64,000 nucleotides of DNA from Caulobacter sp. FWC26 (GTDB lineage: Bacteria > Pseudomonadota > Alphaproteobacteria > Caulobacterales > Caulobacteraceae): positions 496,001-560,000 of the forward strand of contig NZ_CP033875.1 in NCBI RefSeq assembly GCF_002742645.2, given 5' to 3'. Shown one piece after another: positions 9,187 through 17,605 of the stretch (within the stretch, counting starts at the first letter, position 1; each line of letters begins with the position of its first letter). The notes beneath the pieces were generated by a model. That model was not told the origin of the DNA. It did no database searches and worked only from the letters and a program-made list of their open reading frames with translations. Made by a program: the position numbers and the translations under genes.

Positions 9187-9600
9187 CTATTCCGGACTAC
9201 CGAAGGGCACGCCGTAGAGCTCAAGCCGGTGGTCGACCAGCCTGTAGCCCAGCCTACGGGCGATGGCCTGTTGCAGCGCCTCGATGTCCGGGTCCACGAA
9301 CTCGACGATCTTGCCGGTCTTCATGTCGATCAGGTGATCGTGGTGCTGGTCGGTCGCCTCCTCGTAGCGGGTGCGCCCGTCGCGGAAGTCGCGCCGCTCG
9401 ATCACGCCGATCTCCTCGAAGAGGCGCATCGTCCGGTACACGGTGGCGATCGAGATACGCCGATCCATGGTGTGGGCGCGGCGGTAGAGCTCCTCCACGT
9501 CGGGATGGTCATCGGCTGCTGAAAGCACCCGCACGATGACCCGCCGTTGTTCGGTCATGCGGACACCGCGTTCCAGACAGAGCTTTTCCAGAGGCGTCAC
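9187..9600 (-). CDS. fur: Fur-family ferric uptake regulator
   Basis: DNA-binding metalloregulator of 137 residues. N-terminal winged helix with 'ISIATVYRTMRLFEEIGVIE'; C-terminal dimerisation/metal domain with 'HHDHLIDMKTGKIVEF'. No CXXC structural-zinc motifs are present; the only cysteine is near the N-terminus, as in other alphaproteobacterial Fur proteins. The start is GTG 9600, preceded by AAGGAG at good spacing. It is the last gene of a probable ICMT-118aa-fur operon whose upstream region carries a Fur-type box, so autoregulation is likely. Zur or Irr are less likely given the close match to Fur proteins and the iron-uptake surroundings. It may be one of several Fur-like proteins in the genome. 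Confidence 0.87.
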   Translation of the reverse strand: MTPLEKLCLERGVRMTEQRRVIVRVLSAADDHPDVEELYRRAHTMDRRISIATVYRTMRLFEEIGVIERRDFRDGRTRYEEATDQHHDHLIDMKTGKIVEFVDPDIEALQQAIARRLGYRLVDHRLELYGVPFGSPE

Positions 9601-9625
9601 GTGGAAGTCTCCTTGAAGGGGGGCG

Positions 9626-9982
9626 TCATGCCGGCGCCGCGGCGGAGGAGGGCGGACTCATTGTCATCATGATCCGCATCGACTTAACCGCTCCGTCCAG
9701 CGCGGCAGCCAGGCCTGCGGAGCAGTGGACGTTGGCGTCGCAGGTGCGGGAGCCGTCTAGCAGTCCCGCCAGCAGACGCTCGTCTTCCGAGGGCGCCAAA
9801 TCGCCGACCGCGATCGGGCGGCCCAAGACCGCTTCCAGCAGACGAATGATGCTGTCGAACACGGGCGCCAGCATCTCCCCGTGCCGCGTCGCAAGAACCG
9901 CGTGAAGGCGCTGCTGGGTTGGCGCGTGCTGATCGCGAGCCAGACGCCAGCACCGCGTGGCCGTGGTCAGCAAATCGATCAT
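9626..9982 (-). CDS. Hypothetical protein, 118 aa
   Basis: No family recognised. The product is mainly helical, begins 'MIDLLTTATRCWRLARDQ' and ends in an Ala/Ser/Pro-rich tail. Start 9982 is chosen because its ATG overlaps the stop of the upstream methyltransferase gene (ATGA), giving translational coupling; an upstream in-frame extension of 13 codons is also open. The stop lies 25 bp before the GTG of fur. Lying between a membrane methyltransferase and fur suggests a role in metal stress, but nothing in the sequence proves it. It has two cysteines (CDANVHC) in the C-terminal half. Confidence 0.6.
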   Translation of the reverse strand: MIDLLTTATRCWRLARDQHAPTQQRLHAVLATRHGEMLAPVFDSIIRLLEAVLGRPIAVGDLAPSEDERLLAGLLDGSRTCDANVHCSAGLAAALDGAVKSMRIMMTMSPPSSAAAPA

Positions 9983-10665
9983 GCCGTCCACCGTGGCAGC
10001 AGGCGTCCGGCGCGGGCGCAATAGGCTTCCCAGGCCTTGCCGAACTGGAGGTGCATCATGGTTTCCTCCTTGGGAACCCTAATGAACCACATGGCTGCAA
10101 AGGCCGGCGCGACAAGGAAGCCGGCGATCCAATTCTGGATCAGCAAGGGCTGGGCTAGGACCGAGATCCAGATCGCCGCGTACATCGGATGGCGAACGCG
10201 CGCATAGACGCCACGCGTGATCAAGCTATGGTCCTCGCGCACCTCCAGCCCCGGGCTCCAATTGCGACCGAGGTCGGCGTGCGAGCGCCAGAACAGCCAG
10301 AGGCACGGGATCTGGAGCAGCGCGCCCGCGACGATGGCCCCTGAAGGCAGCCGATAGTCGGCGAAGCCGAAGGCGCCGGTCGCCAGTTGCAGGAGCGGCA
10401 GCACCATCATGGTCAGGAACATGGCCGCCAGCAGCGCAGTCTCGGCGAAATCCTTGCGCGCATCCACCACGACGTTGCGTCGGTTGCGCAGCGTGTGAGG
10501 CGTGCGGATCGCCAACATGACGAGCAGGGCCGCCAGCCAGACCAGCGCGCCCGCACCGTTCTGGCGCCATCGCAGCACCGCCAGTCCTAGCAGACCCACG
10601 CCGATCGTCATCGTCACGACGGCGGCCAGGCTGGAGGACATCGATCGGGTCTGCCGGGTGGCCAT
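9979..10665 (-). CDS. Isoprenylcysteine carboxyl methyltransferase-family membrane protein
   Basis: Integral membrane protein of 228 residues with about five hydrophobic segments. The C-terminal half carries the ICMT/PEMT signature: 'LITRGVYARVRHPMYAAIW', where the Arg-His-Pro-x-Tyr motif binds S-adenosylmethionine, and 'KEETMMHLQFGKAWEAYCAR' with the conserved Glu pair. Bacterial members methylate unknown small molecules or lipids, so the substrate is not assigned. It heads a three-gene run ending in fur, and a Fur-type box (10720-10734) lies 55 bp upstream of the ATG, so iron-repressed expression is likely. Confidence 0.8.
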   Translation of the reverse strand: MATRQTRSMSSSLAAVVTMTIGVGLLGLAVLRWRQNGAGALVWLAALLVMLAIRTPHTLRNRRNVVVDARKDFAETALLAAMFLTMMVLPLLQLATGAFGFADYRLPSGAIVAGALLQIPCLWLFWRSHADLGRNWSPGLEVREDHSLITRGVYARVRHPMYAAIWISVLAQPLLIQNWIAGFLVAPAFAAMWFIRVPKEETMMHLQFGKAWEAYCARAGRLLPRWTA

Positions 10666-10719
10666 GGGCTGCTCCTCTGTCGTCCGCTACCGCGTCGATG
10701 GCGGTCTAGATAGCTTTGT

Positions 10720-10734
10720 TGAGAATGACTCGCA
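10720..10734 (-). promoter_or_regulatory. Fur-type box upstream of ICMT-fur operon
   Basis: On the plus strand TGAGAATGACTCGCA, read on the minus strand as TGCGAGTCATTCTCA, is an imperfect palindrome of the TGCGAATNATTCTCA type seen upstream of siderophore genes. It shares its pattern with boxes at 14152, 17562 and 40853. Confidence 0.65.
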
Positions 10735-10760
10735 ATAACATTGAGTTTCTGAGGCTGCAC

Positions 10761-10934
10761 TCAGGCCCTCAGGGCTCCGACGGCCCGAGCCAGGAGGAGG
10801 CCGACCAGGATCAAAGCCGGGGAGAGCAGGGCGCAAGCGAGAAGATCCCAGCCGCCGGCGCCGAACAGCGCAAGGACCAAGCCGGCCAGAGTGGCGACCG
10901 CCACGAGGACGGGGAACAGCAGAACAGACTTCAT
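10761..10934 (-). CDS. Small membrane protein, 57 aa
   Basis: A tiny hydrophobic protein that begins MKSVLLFPVLVAVATLAGLV, with two membrane segments at about residues 4-25 and 30-52 and a short basic C-terminus. Its ATG overlaps the stop of the upstream PepSY gene (ATGA at 10931-10934), so it is translationally coupled and very likely real despite its length. Position as the third gene of a receptor-PepSY operon suggests an accessory subunit of the membrane ferrisiderophore reductase, comparable to the DUF3325/DUF3649 partners in the operon at 15277-17514. No family is recognised and the role is inference. Confidence 0.65.
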   Translation of the reverse strand: MKSVLLFPVLVAVATLAGLVLALFGAGGWDLLACALLSPALILVGLLLARAVGALRA

Positions 10935-12025
10935 GCGGCGACCTCGGCGAGACTATCATGCGGTCCCTTGCGACCCTTCGAGACGGTCAAGATCAGGCCG
11001 CTGACCAGCACGGCGATGGTCGTCAGGTCCAAGAGCGCCCAGATCACCTTCAACGTCAGGCCACCGTAGTCGCCGAAATGCAGCGGCTGGGAGAGGGCCA
11101 GGGCGGAGATGTACCAGGGCGGCCGCGGCGCGCCGATCACGCGGGCGGTGACGCTGTCGATCAGGACCGGCTGGAAGATGTGCTCTTTCAACCCGTCCGG
11201 GCCCCGCAGATAGACGGCGTGGAACCGTTCGCCGGCCATCAGCGAGCCTGGATAGGCGACGAAATAGGGCTGGAAATCGGGATAGCGGGCGCGGGCGGCG
11301 TCGACGATAGTGTCGATCGGGGCGGTCCTACCCGTCGGTGGCGTGCCTTGCGCGGCATAGGTCGAAAGCTCGCTCATCTGCCAGAATCGGATGATCGAGG
11401 CGCCCCACGTGTTGATGAGGCCCGTGGCGCCGACCACCAACATCCAGGCCAGGATCACCGCGCCCAGCATGTTGTGCAGGTCCAGCCATGCCGTGCGCGT
11501 CGTGCGTCCGCCGCGCACCTTGGCGAAGCCGGCCTTGCGCGCGAAGGGGCCGTAGATGACGGCCCCAGAGACCAGGGCCACGATGAACAGGACAGCCGGA
11601 ACGCCAAGCACCAACGGCCCCATCGGCCCCAGCAGTAGCGTCCCGTGCAGATCGACCAGCCACTGGGTGGGGCTGGCGCGGTCGCCCCCCGAAGGGGGGC
11701 TGGCCGTGGCGGCGTCGATCAGCACGTTCTCGTTGTCAAAGAAGGACTTGGCCCCCGGCGGCGCGATCGACAGGGTGATCACGCCGGGCTTGTCCGGCTC
11801 CCAGACCAGGAAGTGGATCTTGCCAAGAGGCCGCGCGACCCGCGCGGCCGCCTCTATGGCCGACAGCGGAGCCGGCCTGGCCGCCGCTTGACCGCCCGTC
11901 CCATACCCCAAGGCGTGGTCGATCTCGCCCCGGAAGATCAAGGGCAGACCGGTGACGCAGAGCACCAGCAGGAACGCGGTGCAGATGAGGCTCGACCACT
12001 TGTGCGCCCAGACCCAGAATCGCAT
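10931..12025 (-). CDS. PepSY-domain transmembrane protein, ferrisiderophore reductase-like
   Basis: Inner-membrane protein of 364 residues of the PepSY_TM class. Membrane segments lie at about 10-32, 140-160, 190-212 and 330-352. Histidines sit at the membrane edges in family positions: 'AHKWSS' at the N-terminus, 'WLDLHNMLGAVI' before the third segment, and 'QPLHFGDYGG' before the last; such histidines may bind haem. Related proteins (FoxB, PiuB, FhuF-independent reductases) reduce ferric siderophores in the periplasm or inner membrane. The long upstream open frame is a shadow of the receptor; ATG 12025 lies 8 bp after the receptor stop. It overlaps the 57-aa gene downstream. Confidence 0.85.
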   Translation of the reverse strand: MRFWVWAHKWSSLICTAFLLVLCVTGLPLIFRGEIDHALGYGTGGQAAARPAPLSAIEAAARVARPLGKIHFLVWEPDKPGVITLSIAPPGAKSFFDNENVLIDAATASPPSGGDRASPTQWLVDLHGTLLLGPMGPLVLGVPAVLFIVALVSGAVIYGPFARKAGFAKVRGGRTTRTAWLDLHNMLGAVILAWMLVVGATGLINTWGASIIRFWQMSELSTYAAQGTPPTGRTAPIDTIVDAARARYPDFQPYFVAYPGSLMAGERFHAVYLRGPDGLKEHIFQPVLIDSVTARVIGAPRPPWYISALALSQPLHFGDYGGLTLKVIWALLDLTTIAVLVSGLILTVSKGRKGPHDSLAEVAA

Positions 12026-12033
12026 GGCGGGCC

Positions 12034-14022
12034 TCAGTAGGATGCGCGGACGCGCAGGCCGACCTGGCGACTGGGACCCGCCTGATAGACATTGACCCCC
12101 GGCGCGAAGGCCACGCCATAGGGCGCATACAGCTTGTCGCCCAGGTTCTCGCCGTAGAGGTCGAGGCTCCAGCGGTCCGTCGGTCGCCAGGACAGGCGCG
12201 CGTCGTACAGCGCGAAGGCCCCCTGGCCGAGGGTGTTGGTTTCCTCGAACCAGTAACGGCCCGAATAGCTCACGCCGACCTGCGCCTCCAGTCGACCCAG
12301 CGCGCCGGGCAGGGCCACGCGCCGCGTGACCGCCGCCCTTCCGGTCCAGCTTGGCGCATAGGGCAGGACATTGCCCGTCAGGTTCGCGGTCGGGCTGGTC
12401 GGGTTGTGATAGTCGGTGAACTTGGCCTTGTTGTAGGCGACCCGCGTCTCGATCCGCCAGGCGGCGTCGACGTCCCAGTCCAGCCGCGCCTCGGCGCCCT
12501 TGGACTCCACCTCGCCGACATTGCTGAGGTACTGGCTGGGCGCGAAGCCAACATAGTACTGATAGTCGTCGCTGCGGGTGAAATACGCCGCCGCGGTGAA
12601 GCGCAGCCGGTCCTCCAGGCGTCGGGCGCGCAGGCCCGCCTCCAGGTTCCACAGCTTCTCGGGCTTGTAGGAAAAGCCGACCGTCGCGGGCGTGACGAAC
12701 CGGCTGAAGCCCCCGGCCTTGTAGCCGCTGCTGGCCTGGGCGTAGAGCCGTGTGTCCTCGCGCAGCTGATAGCCGATCGCCAGCTTGGGCGAGACGCTGT
12801 GGAAGTCCTTGTCGCTCTTCAGGATCAGCGCGCCCTGGCCGGCGGTGGCCTCGACGCTGTGCTGGTCCAGGCGCAGGCCGCCCGTGACGTCCAGACGGTC
12901 GGACAGCTTGTAGGTCGCCTCGCCGAACGCGGCGTAGGTCTTCAGGGTCTGAGCCGCGCTCTGGCCGTACTGCGGCCGGGCGAAGGTGAAGTCGGTGTGC
13001 TCGAAGGCCAGGCCCGCCACGTAGGACAGCGCTCCACTCGCCGCCGCGTCGTCGCTGAGCCGCAATTCCTGGGTGAAGGTCTTCTGGGTTTCGGGGCTGT
13101 AGGTGCTCAGCACCGTGCGCTGGTAGTCGCGGTCCTGGTAGGCCGTCACCGAGGTCAGCTTGGCGCGCCCCAGGTCGGCGTCCAGGCGCAGGCTGGCCAG
13201 GTCGTGGGTCAGCCGGTGGTGGCTGTCGGCCGGATAGACGGTGCGGGTCGGCAGGTCGGAGGCCAGGACGTACTGCTCCTCCTGCGAGCGGACATCCATC
13301 CGCGACAGGGTCAGGAGGGCGCTGACCGGACCGCCTTCCGGCGCGACGCGCAGGCGGACGCGGCCGTTGACGGCGCGGCTGTCGCCCAGGCGCGAGCCGT
13401 CGACCGGGCTACGATACTCGCCGTCCTCATCGCGATAACCAGCCGAGAGTTCTAAGAAGGTCGAGGCGCCCAGCGCCAGGTTGGCCAGGGCCGATCCGGC
13501 GCGAAAGCGAGAGGCGACTTCGCCCTGAGCGATGAAGGTCTGGCCGTCCGGCGGGCTGGAGACCAGATTGATGACCCCGCCCATCGCGCCACGGCCATAG
13601 AGCGTGCTCTGGGGGCCGTACAGAACCTCAACCTGCTGCAGGTTCAGCGGCAGCGCTTGGCCGAACGTCGCCTGATCCTGGGGGACGCCATCCAGATAGA
13701 TCTGGACGGTGGGATTGTAGAAGTCGACCGACGACTGGCCGCGCAAGGTCAGGCTCAGATAGGTCCTGCTGGCCCGCTGGCGAACGGTCAGGTCGCCGAC
13801 CACTCCGCCCAGTTGATCGACCGAGCTGGCGCGCGACAGACCGATATCGTCGCCCCGCATCACCACGGCCTGGCCGTCCAGCGAGTCGAGGGCCTGGGCC
13901 CGCTTGCTGGCGGTGACGATCAGCGCCTCGGACTGGAAGTTCGATCCGTCGTCGGCATAGGCTTGGCCCCACAGACCGACAAACAGGCTGGCGCTCAGCA
14001 ACCACAGCGTCTTCGACATCAT
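12034..14022 (-). CDS. TonB-dependent receptor
   Basis: Outer-membrane receptor of 662 residues: signal peptide 1-23 ('FVGLWGQAYA'), TonB box 'EALIVTA' near 33-39, plug with 'VEVLYGPQSTLYGRGAMGG', barrel ending in tyrosine (GLRVRASY). No STN domain. It is the first gene of a receptor-PepSY-57aa operon and is divergent from an AraC regulator. A Fur-type box (14152-14166) lies 130 bp upstream. Iron limitation plus a ligand-responsive AraC protein would then control it. The ferric siderophore recognised is not known; xenosiderophore uptake is likely because no biosynthesis genes are near. Confidence 0.88.
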   Translation of the reverse strand: MMSKTLWLLSASLFVGLWGQAYADDGSNFQSEALIVTASKRAQALDSLDGQAVVMRGDDIGLSRASSVDQLGGVVGDLTVRQRASRTYLSLTLRGQSSVDFYNPTVQIYLDGVPQDQATFGQALPLNLQQVEVLYGPQSTLYGRGAMGGVINLVSSPPDGQTFIAQGEVASRFRAGSALANLALGASTFLELSAGYRDEDGEYRSPVDGSRLGDSRAVNGRVRLRVAPEGGPVSALLTLSRMDVRSQEEQYVLASDLPTRTVYPADSHHRLTHDLASLRLDADLGRAKLTSVTAYQDRDYQRTVLSTYSPETQKTFTQELRLSDDAAASGALSYVAGLAFEHTDFTFARPQYGQSAAQTLKTYAAFGEATYKLSDRLDVTGGLRLDQHSVEATAGQGALILKSDKDFHSVSPKLAIGYQLREDTRLYAQASSGYKAGGFSRFVTPATVGFSYKPEKLWNLEAGLRARRLEDRLRFTAAAYFTRSDDYQYYVGFAPSQYLSNVGEVESKGAEARLDWDVDAAWRIETRVAYNKAKFTDYHNPTSPTANLTGNVLPYAPSWTGRAAVTRRVALPGALGRLEAQVGVSYSGRYWFEETNTLGQGAFALYDARLSWRPTDRWSLDLYGENLGDKLYAPYGVAFAPGVNVYQAGPSRQVGLRVRASY

Positions 14023-14151
14023 CAGGACTCCCGCGAGCCTGGCGTCGCCCCGACAGCGCGCCTTGTCTCTATGGCCGCGCTTAGACCCCTGCTGGGAGGC
14101 CCGCTAACGCGATCGGGGGCGACAAGGCCGCGATCAGGGAAAAATTGACTT

Positions 14152-14166
14152 TGAGAACTATTCGCA
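14152..14166 (+). promoter_or_regulatory. Fur-type box between receptor and AraC gene
   Basis: TGAGAACTATTCGCA, flanked by T on the left and AATA on the right, is an imperfect palindrome related to the boxes at 10720, 17562 and 40853. It ends 13 bp before the AraC ATG, so bound Fur would block that gene directly and could also cover the divergent receptor promoter. Confidence 0.65.
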
Positions 14167-14179
14167 AATAGAATTGCGC

Positions 14180-15208
14180 ATGCCTCTCGACGTCGACCAC
14201 CAGTTCCACCTCCAGGAGCGCCGCCTCGCGCAGCACGCGGCCAAGGGTCTCTCCGCCTGCGTGGGCATGCCCGCGGCCCAGTACTTCACCGATCGGATCC
14301 CGGTGTCGGGCGTCAGTCGCCGCTTCGCCGCGCGCGAAGGGCTGGATGTCCTGACCCACGACGTCCTGGTGCTGGAGGCCGCCAGCCAGGAAGTTCGCTC
14401 CGAACCGTGCCTGGCCCTGACGCTGCTCTTTGAGGGCGAAGGGGAAGGCGTCATCCTCGGCGACGCGGACGGTCCGGCCCTCGGCGTCGCCTACCGGCCG
14501 ATGACTTGGTACGCCAGCTTTTCGACCCGCGCCCTGGATGCGCGTTCGGCGGCCCCGGCCGGCTCGCGCTATCGGCTGGTGGAGCTGCGGGTCTCGCACG
14601 ACTTCCTGGCGCGCCTTGGGCGGCTGGACGATGTCATGGCGCTCGACGCCCGCCATCCGCGCCACTGCATGTCACGGCCCGGCGTCTGGGTGGCCGCCGC
14701 GCCGGTCACGCCCATGCTGGCCCAGGTCGGCGAGCAACTGCACGCCGCCGCGCGGGCCGAGCAGGTCGACGACCTGACGCTGGACGCTCGCGCCCTGGAC
14801 TTCCTGGCTCTGTCCATGGACCTGATCGTTCCGCGGGAGACCGCCAAGGCCGATGGACTCTATGGACGCCGCCGTCGCCGCGTCCAAGAGGCCGCTACCC
14901 TGTTGCGCGCGGAACTGGCTCACCCCTGGACCATCGCCGCCCTGGCTCGCCGCATCGGCCTAGGCGAGAAGACGCTCAAGCAGGGTTTCCGCGAGGTCTA
15001 TGGCGTCGGTGTGATCGGCTACCTGCAGGACCAACGCCTTTGGCGAGCCCGTGCCCTGATGGCCGAGCAAGGGGTCAGCGTCATCGAAGCGGCGCTACAA
15101 GTCGGCTACGCCAATCCCAGCCATTTCGCGCGCCTCTATCGACGCGCCTTTGGTGTCTCCCCGAGCAGGACGATAAGCCAGAGGGGCGAACCAGGAAACA
15201 CGGCTTGA
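14180..15208 (+). CDS. AraC-family regulator, PchR-like
   Basis: Regulator of 342 residues with an effector-type N-terminal region (about 1-230) and an AraC double helix-turn-helix at about 235-335 ('WTIAALARRIGLGEKTLKQG', 'VIEAALQVGYANPSHFARLY'). The longer N-terminal region and divergent receptor-PepSY operon resemble PchR-type siderophore-responsive activators. ATG 14180 is chosen; an in-frame TTG at 14174 is also possible. Neither has a clear Shine-Dalgarno, and the start lies just after a Fur-type box, so translation may be weak or leaderless. Likely target: the receptor operon at 14022-10761. Confidence 0.85.
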   Translation: MPLDVDHQFHLQERRLAQHAAKGLSACVGMPAAQYFTDRIPVSGVSRRFAAREGLDVLTHDVLVLEAASQEVRSEPCLALTLLFEGEGEGVILGDADGPALGVAYRPMTWYASFSTRALDARSAAPAGSRYRLVELRVSHDFLARLGRLDDVMALDARHPRHCMSRPGVWVAAAPVTPMLAQVGEQLHAAARAEQVDDLTLDARALDFLALSMDLIVPRETAKADGLYGRRRRRVQEAATLLRAELAHPWTIAALARRIGLGEKTLKQGFREVYGVGVIGYLQDQRLWRARALMAEQGVSVIEAALQVGYANPSHFARLYRRAFGVSPSRTISQRGEPGNTA

Positions 15209-15276
15209 GGCGGCGCATAAGGCGAATGGGCTTGTGATGAAAAGGTTCGCACCGCGATGTCGATGAGAGCCTCGGG

Positions 15277-15594
15277 TTAATGGATCGCGGTGAAGAGGGC
15301 GCAGACTAGGCTGACGCATGCCAGGATCGCTGACAGCCTTGGCCGCCACGACAACATGAGCACCAGCAGGGGCGCGGCCACGCACATCTGGCCGATCCAG
15401 GCGGTGACGCCCAAGGCCGGGCCCAGGCGCGCGACGGCGGCGATGGCCGACAGGGCCAGCAGCGCCCATCCCAGCACCCGGAGAACGCGCTGCGGGGGCA
15501 GGGCGCTCCAACCCAGGCTGCTCCCGTGCTTCTTGGTCGCCAGGGCTAGGCTGGCGAAGGCGGCGTAGCTGATCAGGCCGCTGTCATACGGCAT
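15277..15594 (-). CDS. DUF3325-type small membrane protein
   Basis: Protein of 105 residues with three to four hydrophobic segments. It begins 'MPYDSGLISYAAFASLALAT' with a Lys-Lys-His motif (TKKHGSSLGW) typical of the DUF3325 family. In other proteobacteria DUF3325 genes follow PepSY reductase genes in siderophore operons. Its ATG lies inside the end of the PepSY gene (11-nt overlap), so it is co-translated. Likely a small subunit or assembly partner of the reductase in the inner membrane; no biochemical role is established for the family. Confidence 0.75.
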   Translation of the reverse strand: MPYDSGLISYAAFASLALATKKHGSSLGWSALPPQRVLRVLGWALLALSAIAAVARLGPALGVTAWIGQMCVAAPLLVLMLSWRPRLSAILACVSLVCALFTAIH

Positions 15595-17209
15595 CGGCGT
15601 TCTCCGGGACAGATGCCGGCTTGAGCGTCGCGGCTCGGGCCTGGCGAGCGGGCGCGAAGGAGCGCGGCTCCGGTTGGCGAGCAGCCTTCAGCGCGCCGAG
15701 GCCGCAGAGCGCTGCGATGGCCAGCATGGCCAGGTCGAAGCTGACGAATAGCCAGTCGGCGGCGGCCAGGCTGGCGACCAGTCCGCGATCGGTGGTCAGG
15801 GCGTTGACGACCGGAATCGCGGCGAAGGCGACGGCCGCCAGGCCTAGGGTCTCGATCCAGGCGCGACGGGCGGGGCGTAGCAACGACAGCGCCGCCAGCC
15901 CGAACCAGACCCAGAACATCGCCGAGACCTCGAGATTTGCGCGGCCGGGCAGCCCGGCGGGGATCAGGCGGTTGGCCAGCAGGAAGGCGGCCATACCCGC
16001 AGGCAGGCAGGCGATGGCGCCGATGTTCAGGCGTTCGACCAGGCGCAGCCCGAAGAAGGGCGGCGCGTTCGCCTTGCGGCGCTTGACCACCCAAAGGACC
16101 TGGCCGGTCCCGACCATCGCCGCGCCGGTCAGGCCCAGAAGGAAGTAGATCCATCGCAGCGCGGGGTCAGCGAAGTGCCCAAGGTGCAGACCCAGGATGA
16201 CGCCGGCGGTGGAAACGGCCGGGCCGGGCTGAGGTGATTTGGAGAGCTGTTGGCCGGTCACGCCGGAGAAGGTGATCGAGTCCGGTCGCGCGTTCAGACG
16301 GCTGGCCGTGGTGCGCAGAACCGTGACGGTGGCGGCCGCGTCGTTCGGATTGCGGATCATGATGGTGCGGGGCGGATCGCCGCCCCAAGCGCGCTCGGCG
16401 GCTTGGATCATCGGCCCCACCGGTCGCAGCGGCGCGGCCTGGCCCGACGCCTTCCCCTCCGCCGGCGCGCCATAGGCCGCAGCCGTGAAGTCCTCGAACT
16501 GTTTGAAGTTCGCCAGCGTGGGCCAGGGCATGTACATCGCCACCAACGTGATCAGGCCCGTGTAGGTGATCATGGCGTGGAACGGCAGGGCCAGGACCGC
16601 CGAGGCGTTGTGAGCGTCAAGCCAGCTGCGTTGGCCCTTGCGCCAGCGCAGGGTGAAGAAGTCGGTGAAGATGCGCTTGTGGGTGATCACGCCGGAGATG
16701 ATCGCCGCGAGCATGAAGATCGCGCAGACCCCGGCCAGCCACCGCCCCCACGGATGGGGCAACTGCAGTTGGAAGTGGAACCGGTAGAAGTGCTCGCCGC
16801 CCTTGGTGTCACGGGCCATCAGCGGCTGGCCAGTGACCGGGTCTAGCTTCAGTTCCGGGCGACGCGGCGCAGGCTTGGCGGGATCGGGCTTGGCGCGAGC
16901 GAAAACCCTGGTCACCCCAGTGCGGTCGTCGGGCAGATAGATAGTCCAGTGCTGGTCGTCCGGCGAGGTCGCCTGCAGGTGGTTGATGGCCGCTTGGGCG
17001 GCCTGCTCGGCGGAGGCATGGGGCGAGCGCAGCTCGGGCTGCATCCAACGGGTGATCTCCGGCCGAAAGTAGCTGGCCGTGCCGGTCAGGAACATGGCGA
17101 ACAGGATCCAACCCGCCAGCAAGCCGAGCCAAGCGTGGATCCAGGCCATCGACTGGCGAAGGCCCCGGACGGCCGGGGAGCTCTCATTCGGGTTCCACCG
17201 GGTGTTCAA
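15584..17209 (-). CDS. PepSY-domain membrane protein, ferrisiderophore reductase-like
   Basis: Inner-membrane protein of 541 residues. A core of four segments begins with 'WIHAWLGLLAGWILFAMF', continues through 'HPWGRWLAGVCAIFMLAAII' and 'WLDAHNASAVLALPFHAMIT', and includes 'GLHLGHFADPALRWIYFLLG'. Three to four additional hydrophobic segments follow in the C-terminal 150 residues. Histidines flank the segments as in PepSY_TM reductases. The start is TTG 17209, which overlaps the stop of the DUF3649 gene (TTGA); the longer upstream frame is a shadow. With DUF3649 and DUF3325 it forms a three-gene operon divergent from a siderophore receptor. Reduction of the ferric siderophore imported by that receptor is the likely job. 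Confidence 0.83.
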   Translation of the reverse strand: MNTRWNPNESSPAVRGLRQSMAWIHAWLGLLAGWILFAMFLTGTASYFRPEITRWMQPELRSPHASAEQAAQAAINHLQATSPDDQHWTIYLPDDRTGVTRVFARAKPDPAKPAPRRPELKLDPVTGQPLMARDTKGGEHFYRFHFQLQLPHPWGRWLAGVCAIFMLAAIISGVITHKRIFTDFFTLRWRKGQRSWLDAHNASAVLALPFHAMITYTGLITLVAMYMPWPTLANFKQFEDFTAAAYGAPAEGKASGQAAPLRPVGPMIQAAERAWGGDPPRTIMIRNPNDAAATVTVLRTTASRLNARPDSITFSGVTGQQLSKSPQPGPAVSTAGVILGLHLGHFADPALRWIYFLLGLTGAAMVGTGQVLWVVKRRKANAPPFFGLRLVERLNIGAIACLPAGMAAFLLANRLIPAGLPGRANLEVSAMFWVWFGLAALSLLRPARRAWIETLGLAAVAFAAIPVVNALTTDRGLVASLAAADWLFVSFDLAMLAIAALCGLGALKAARQPEPRSFAPARQARAATLKPASVPENADAV

Positions 17210-17514
17210 GGCCTGACCCCCAGCAGCAAGACCGCGCCGCCAGCCAGCAGCGCCGCGCCCCAAAGCACGGCCGCCACATGGGCCAGCCGACGCGCGTGGA
17301 AAGCCCACAGCCCAAGCGCGGCGAACAGCGGGAACGACACGATCATGCCCCAGGCCGAGGCCTCGGCCGGCGGGCCTGGCAGCAGGCGAGCCAGCAGAGA
17401 GGAGAGGGCTGCGGCGGCAGCGTAGCCGCCGACCAGTGCTGTGAAGCCCCGTACGCTCATCCGCGTGATGCCTGGCCAATCGACGGCCATCTTCGTTTGT
17501 CGATCGCTGCTCAC
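17206..17514 (-). CDS. DUF3649-type membrane protein
   Basis: Protein of 102 residues with three hydrophobic segments (about 24-45, 53-72, 78-98). The middle region 'ASAWGMIVSFPLFAALGLWA' and context match DUF3649 proteins, which precede PepSY and DUF3325 genes in iron-uptake operons. It is the first gene of the operon, and a Fur-type box lies 48 bp upstream of its start. The stop overlaps the TTG of the PepSY gene. Function is unknown; probably a subunit of a membrane reductase complex. Confidence 0.75.
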   Translation of the reverse strand: MSSDRQTKMAVDWPGITRMSVRGFTALVGGYAAAAALSSLLARLLPGPPAEASAWGMIVSFPLFAALGLWAFHARRLAHVAAVLWGAALLAGGAVLLLGVRP

Positions 17515-17561
17515 GCGCCCTCCGGAAAGCTGGGTTGCATCTAGCGACCCGCTTCGCTATT

Positions 17562-17576
17562 TGCAACTAATTCTTA
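17562..17576 (+). promoter_or_regulatory. Fur-type box in divergent receptor/DUF3649 promoter
   Basis: TGCAACTAATTCTTA with flanking T and A is the least perfect of the four related boxes. It lies midway in the 91-bp gap, 48 bp from one start and 30 bp from the other, so one site could repress both directions. Confidence 0.55.
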
Positions 17577-17605
17577 ATCGTATCGACTACCTATGAGGGG
17601 CGTTC

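Noticed and set aside
8953..9217. Overlapping ORFs of about 77 codons on both strands between receptor and fur
   Set aside because: No ribosome binding sites, no family wording, and both are equally open, as expected by chance at this GC content.
12406..13455. 349-codon plus-strand frame inside the minus-strand receptor
   Set aside because: Shadow of the receptor; no ribosome binding site or family motif, and composition follows codon mirror patterns.
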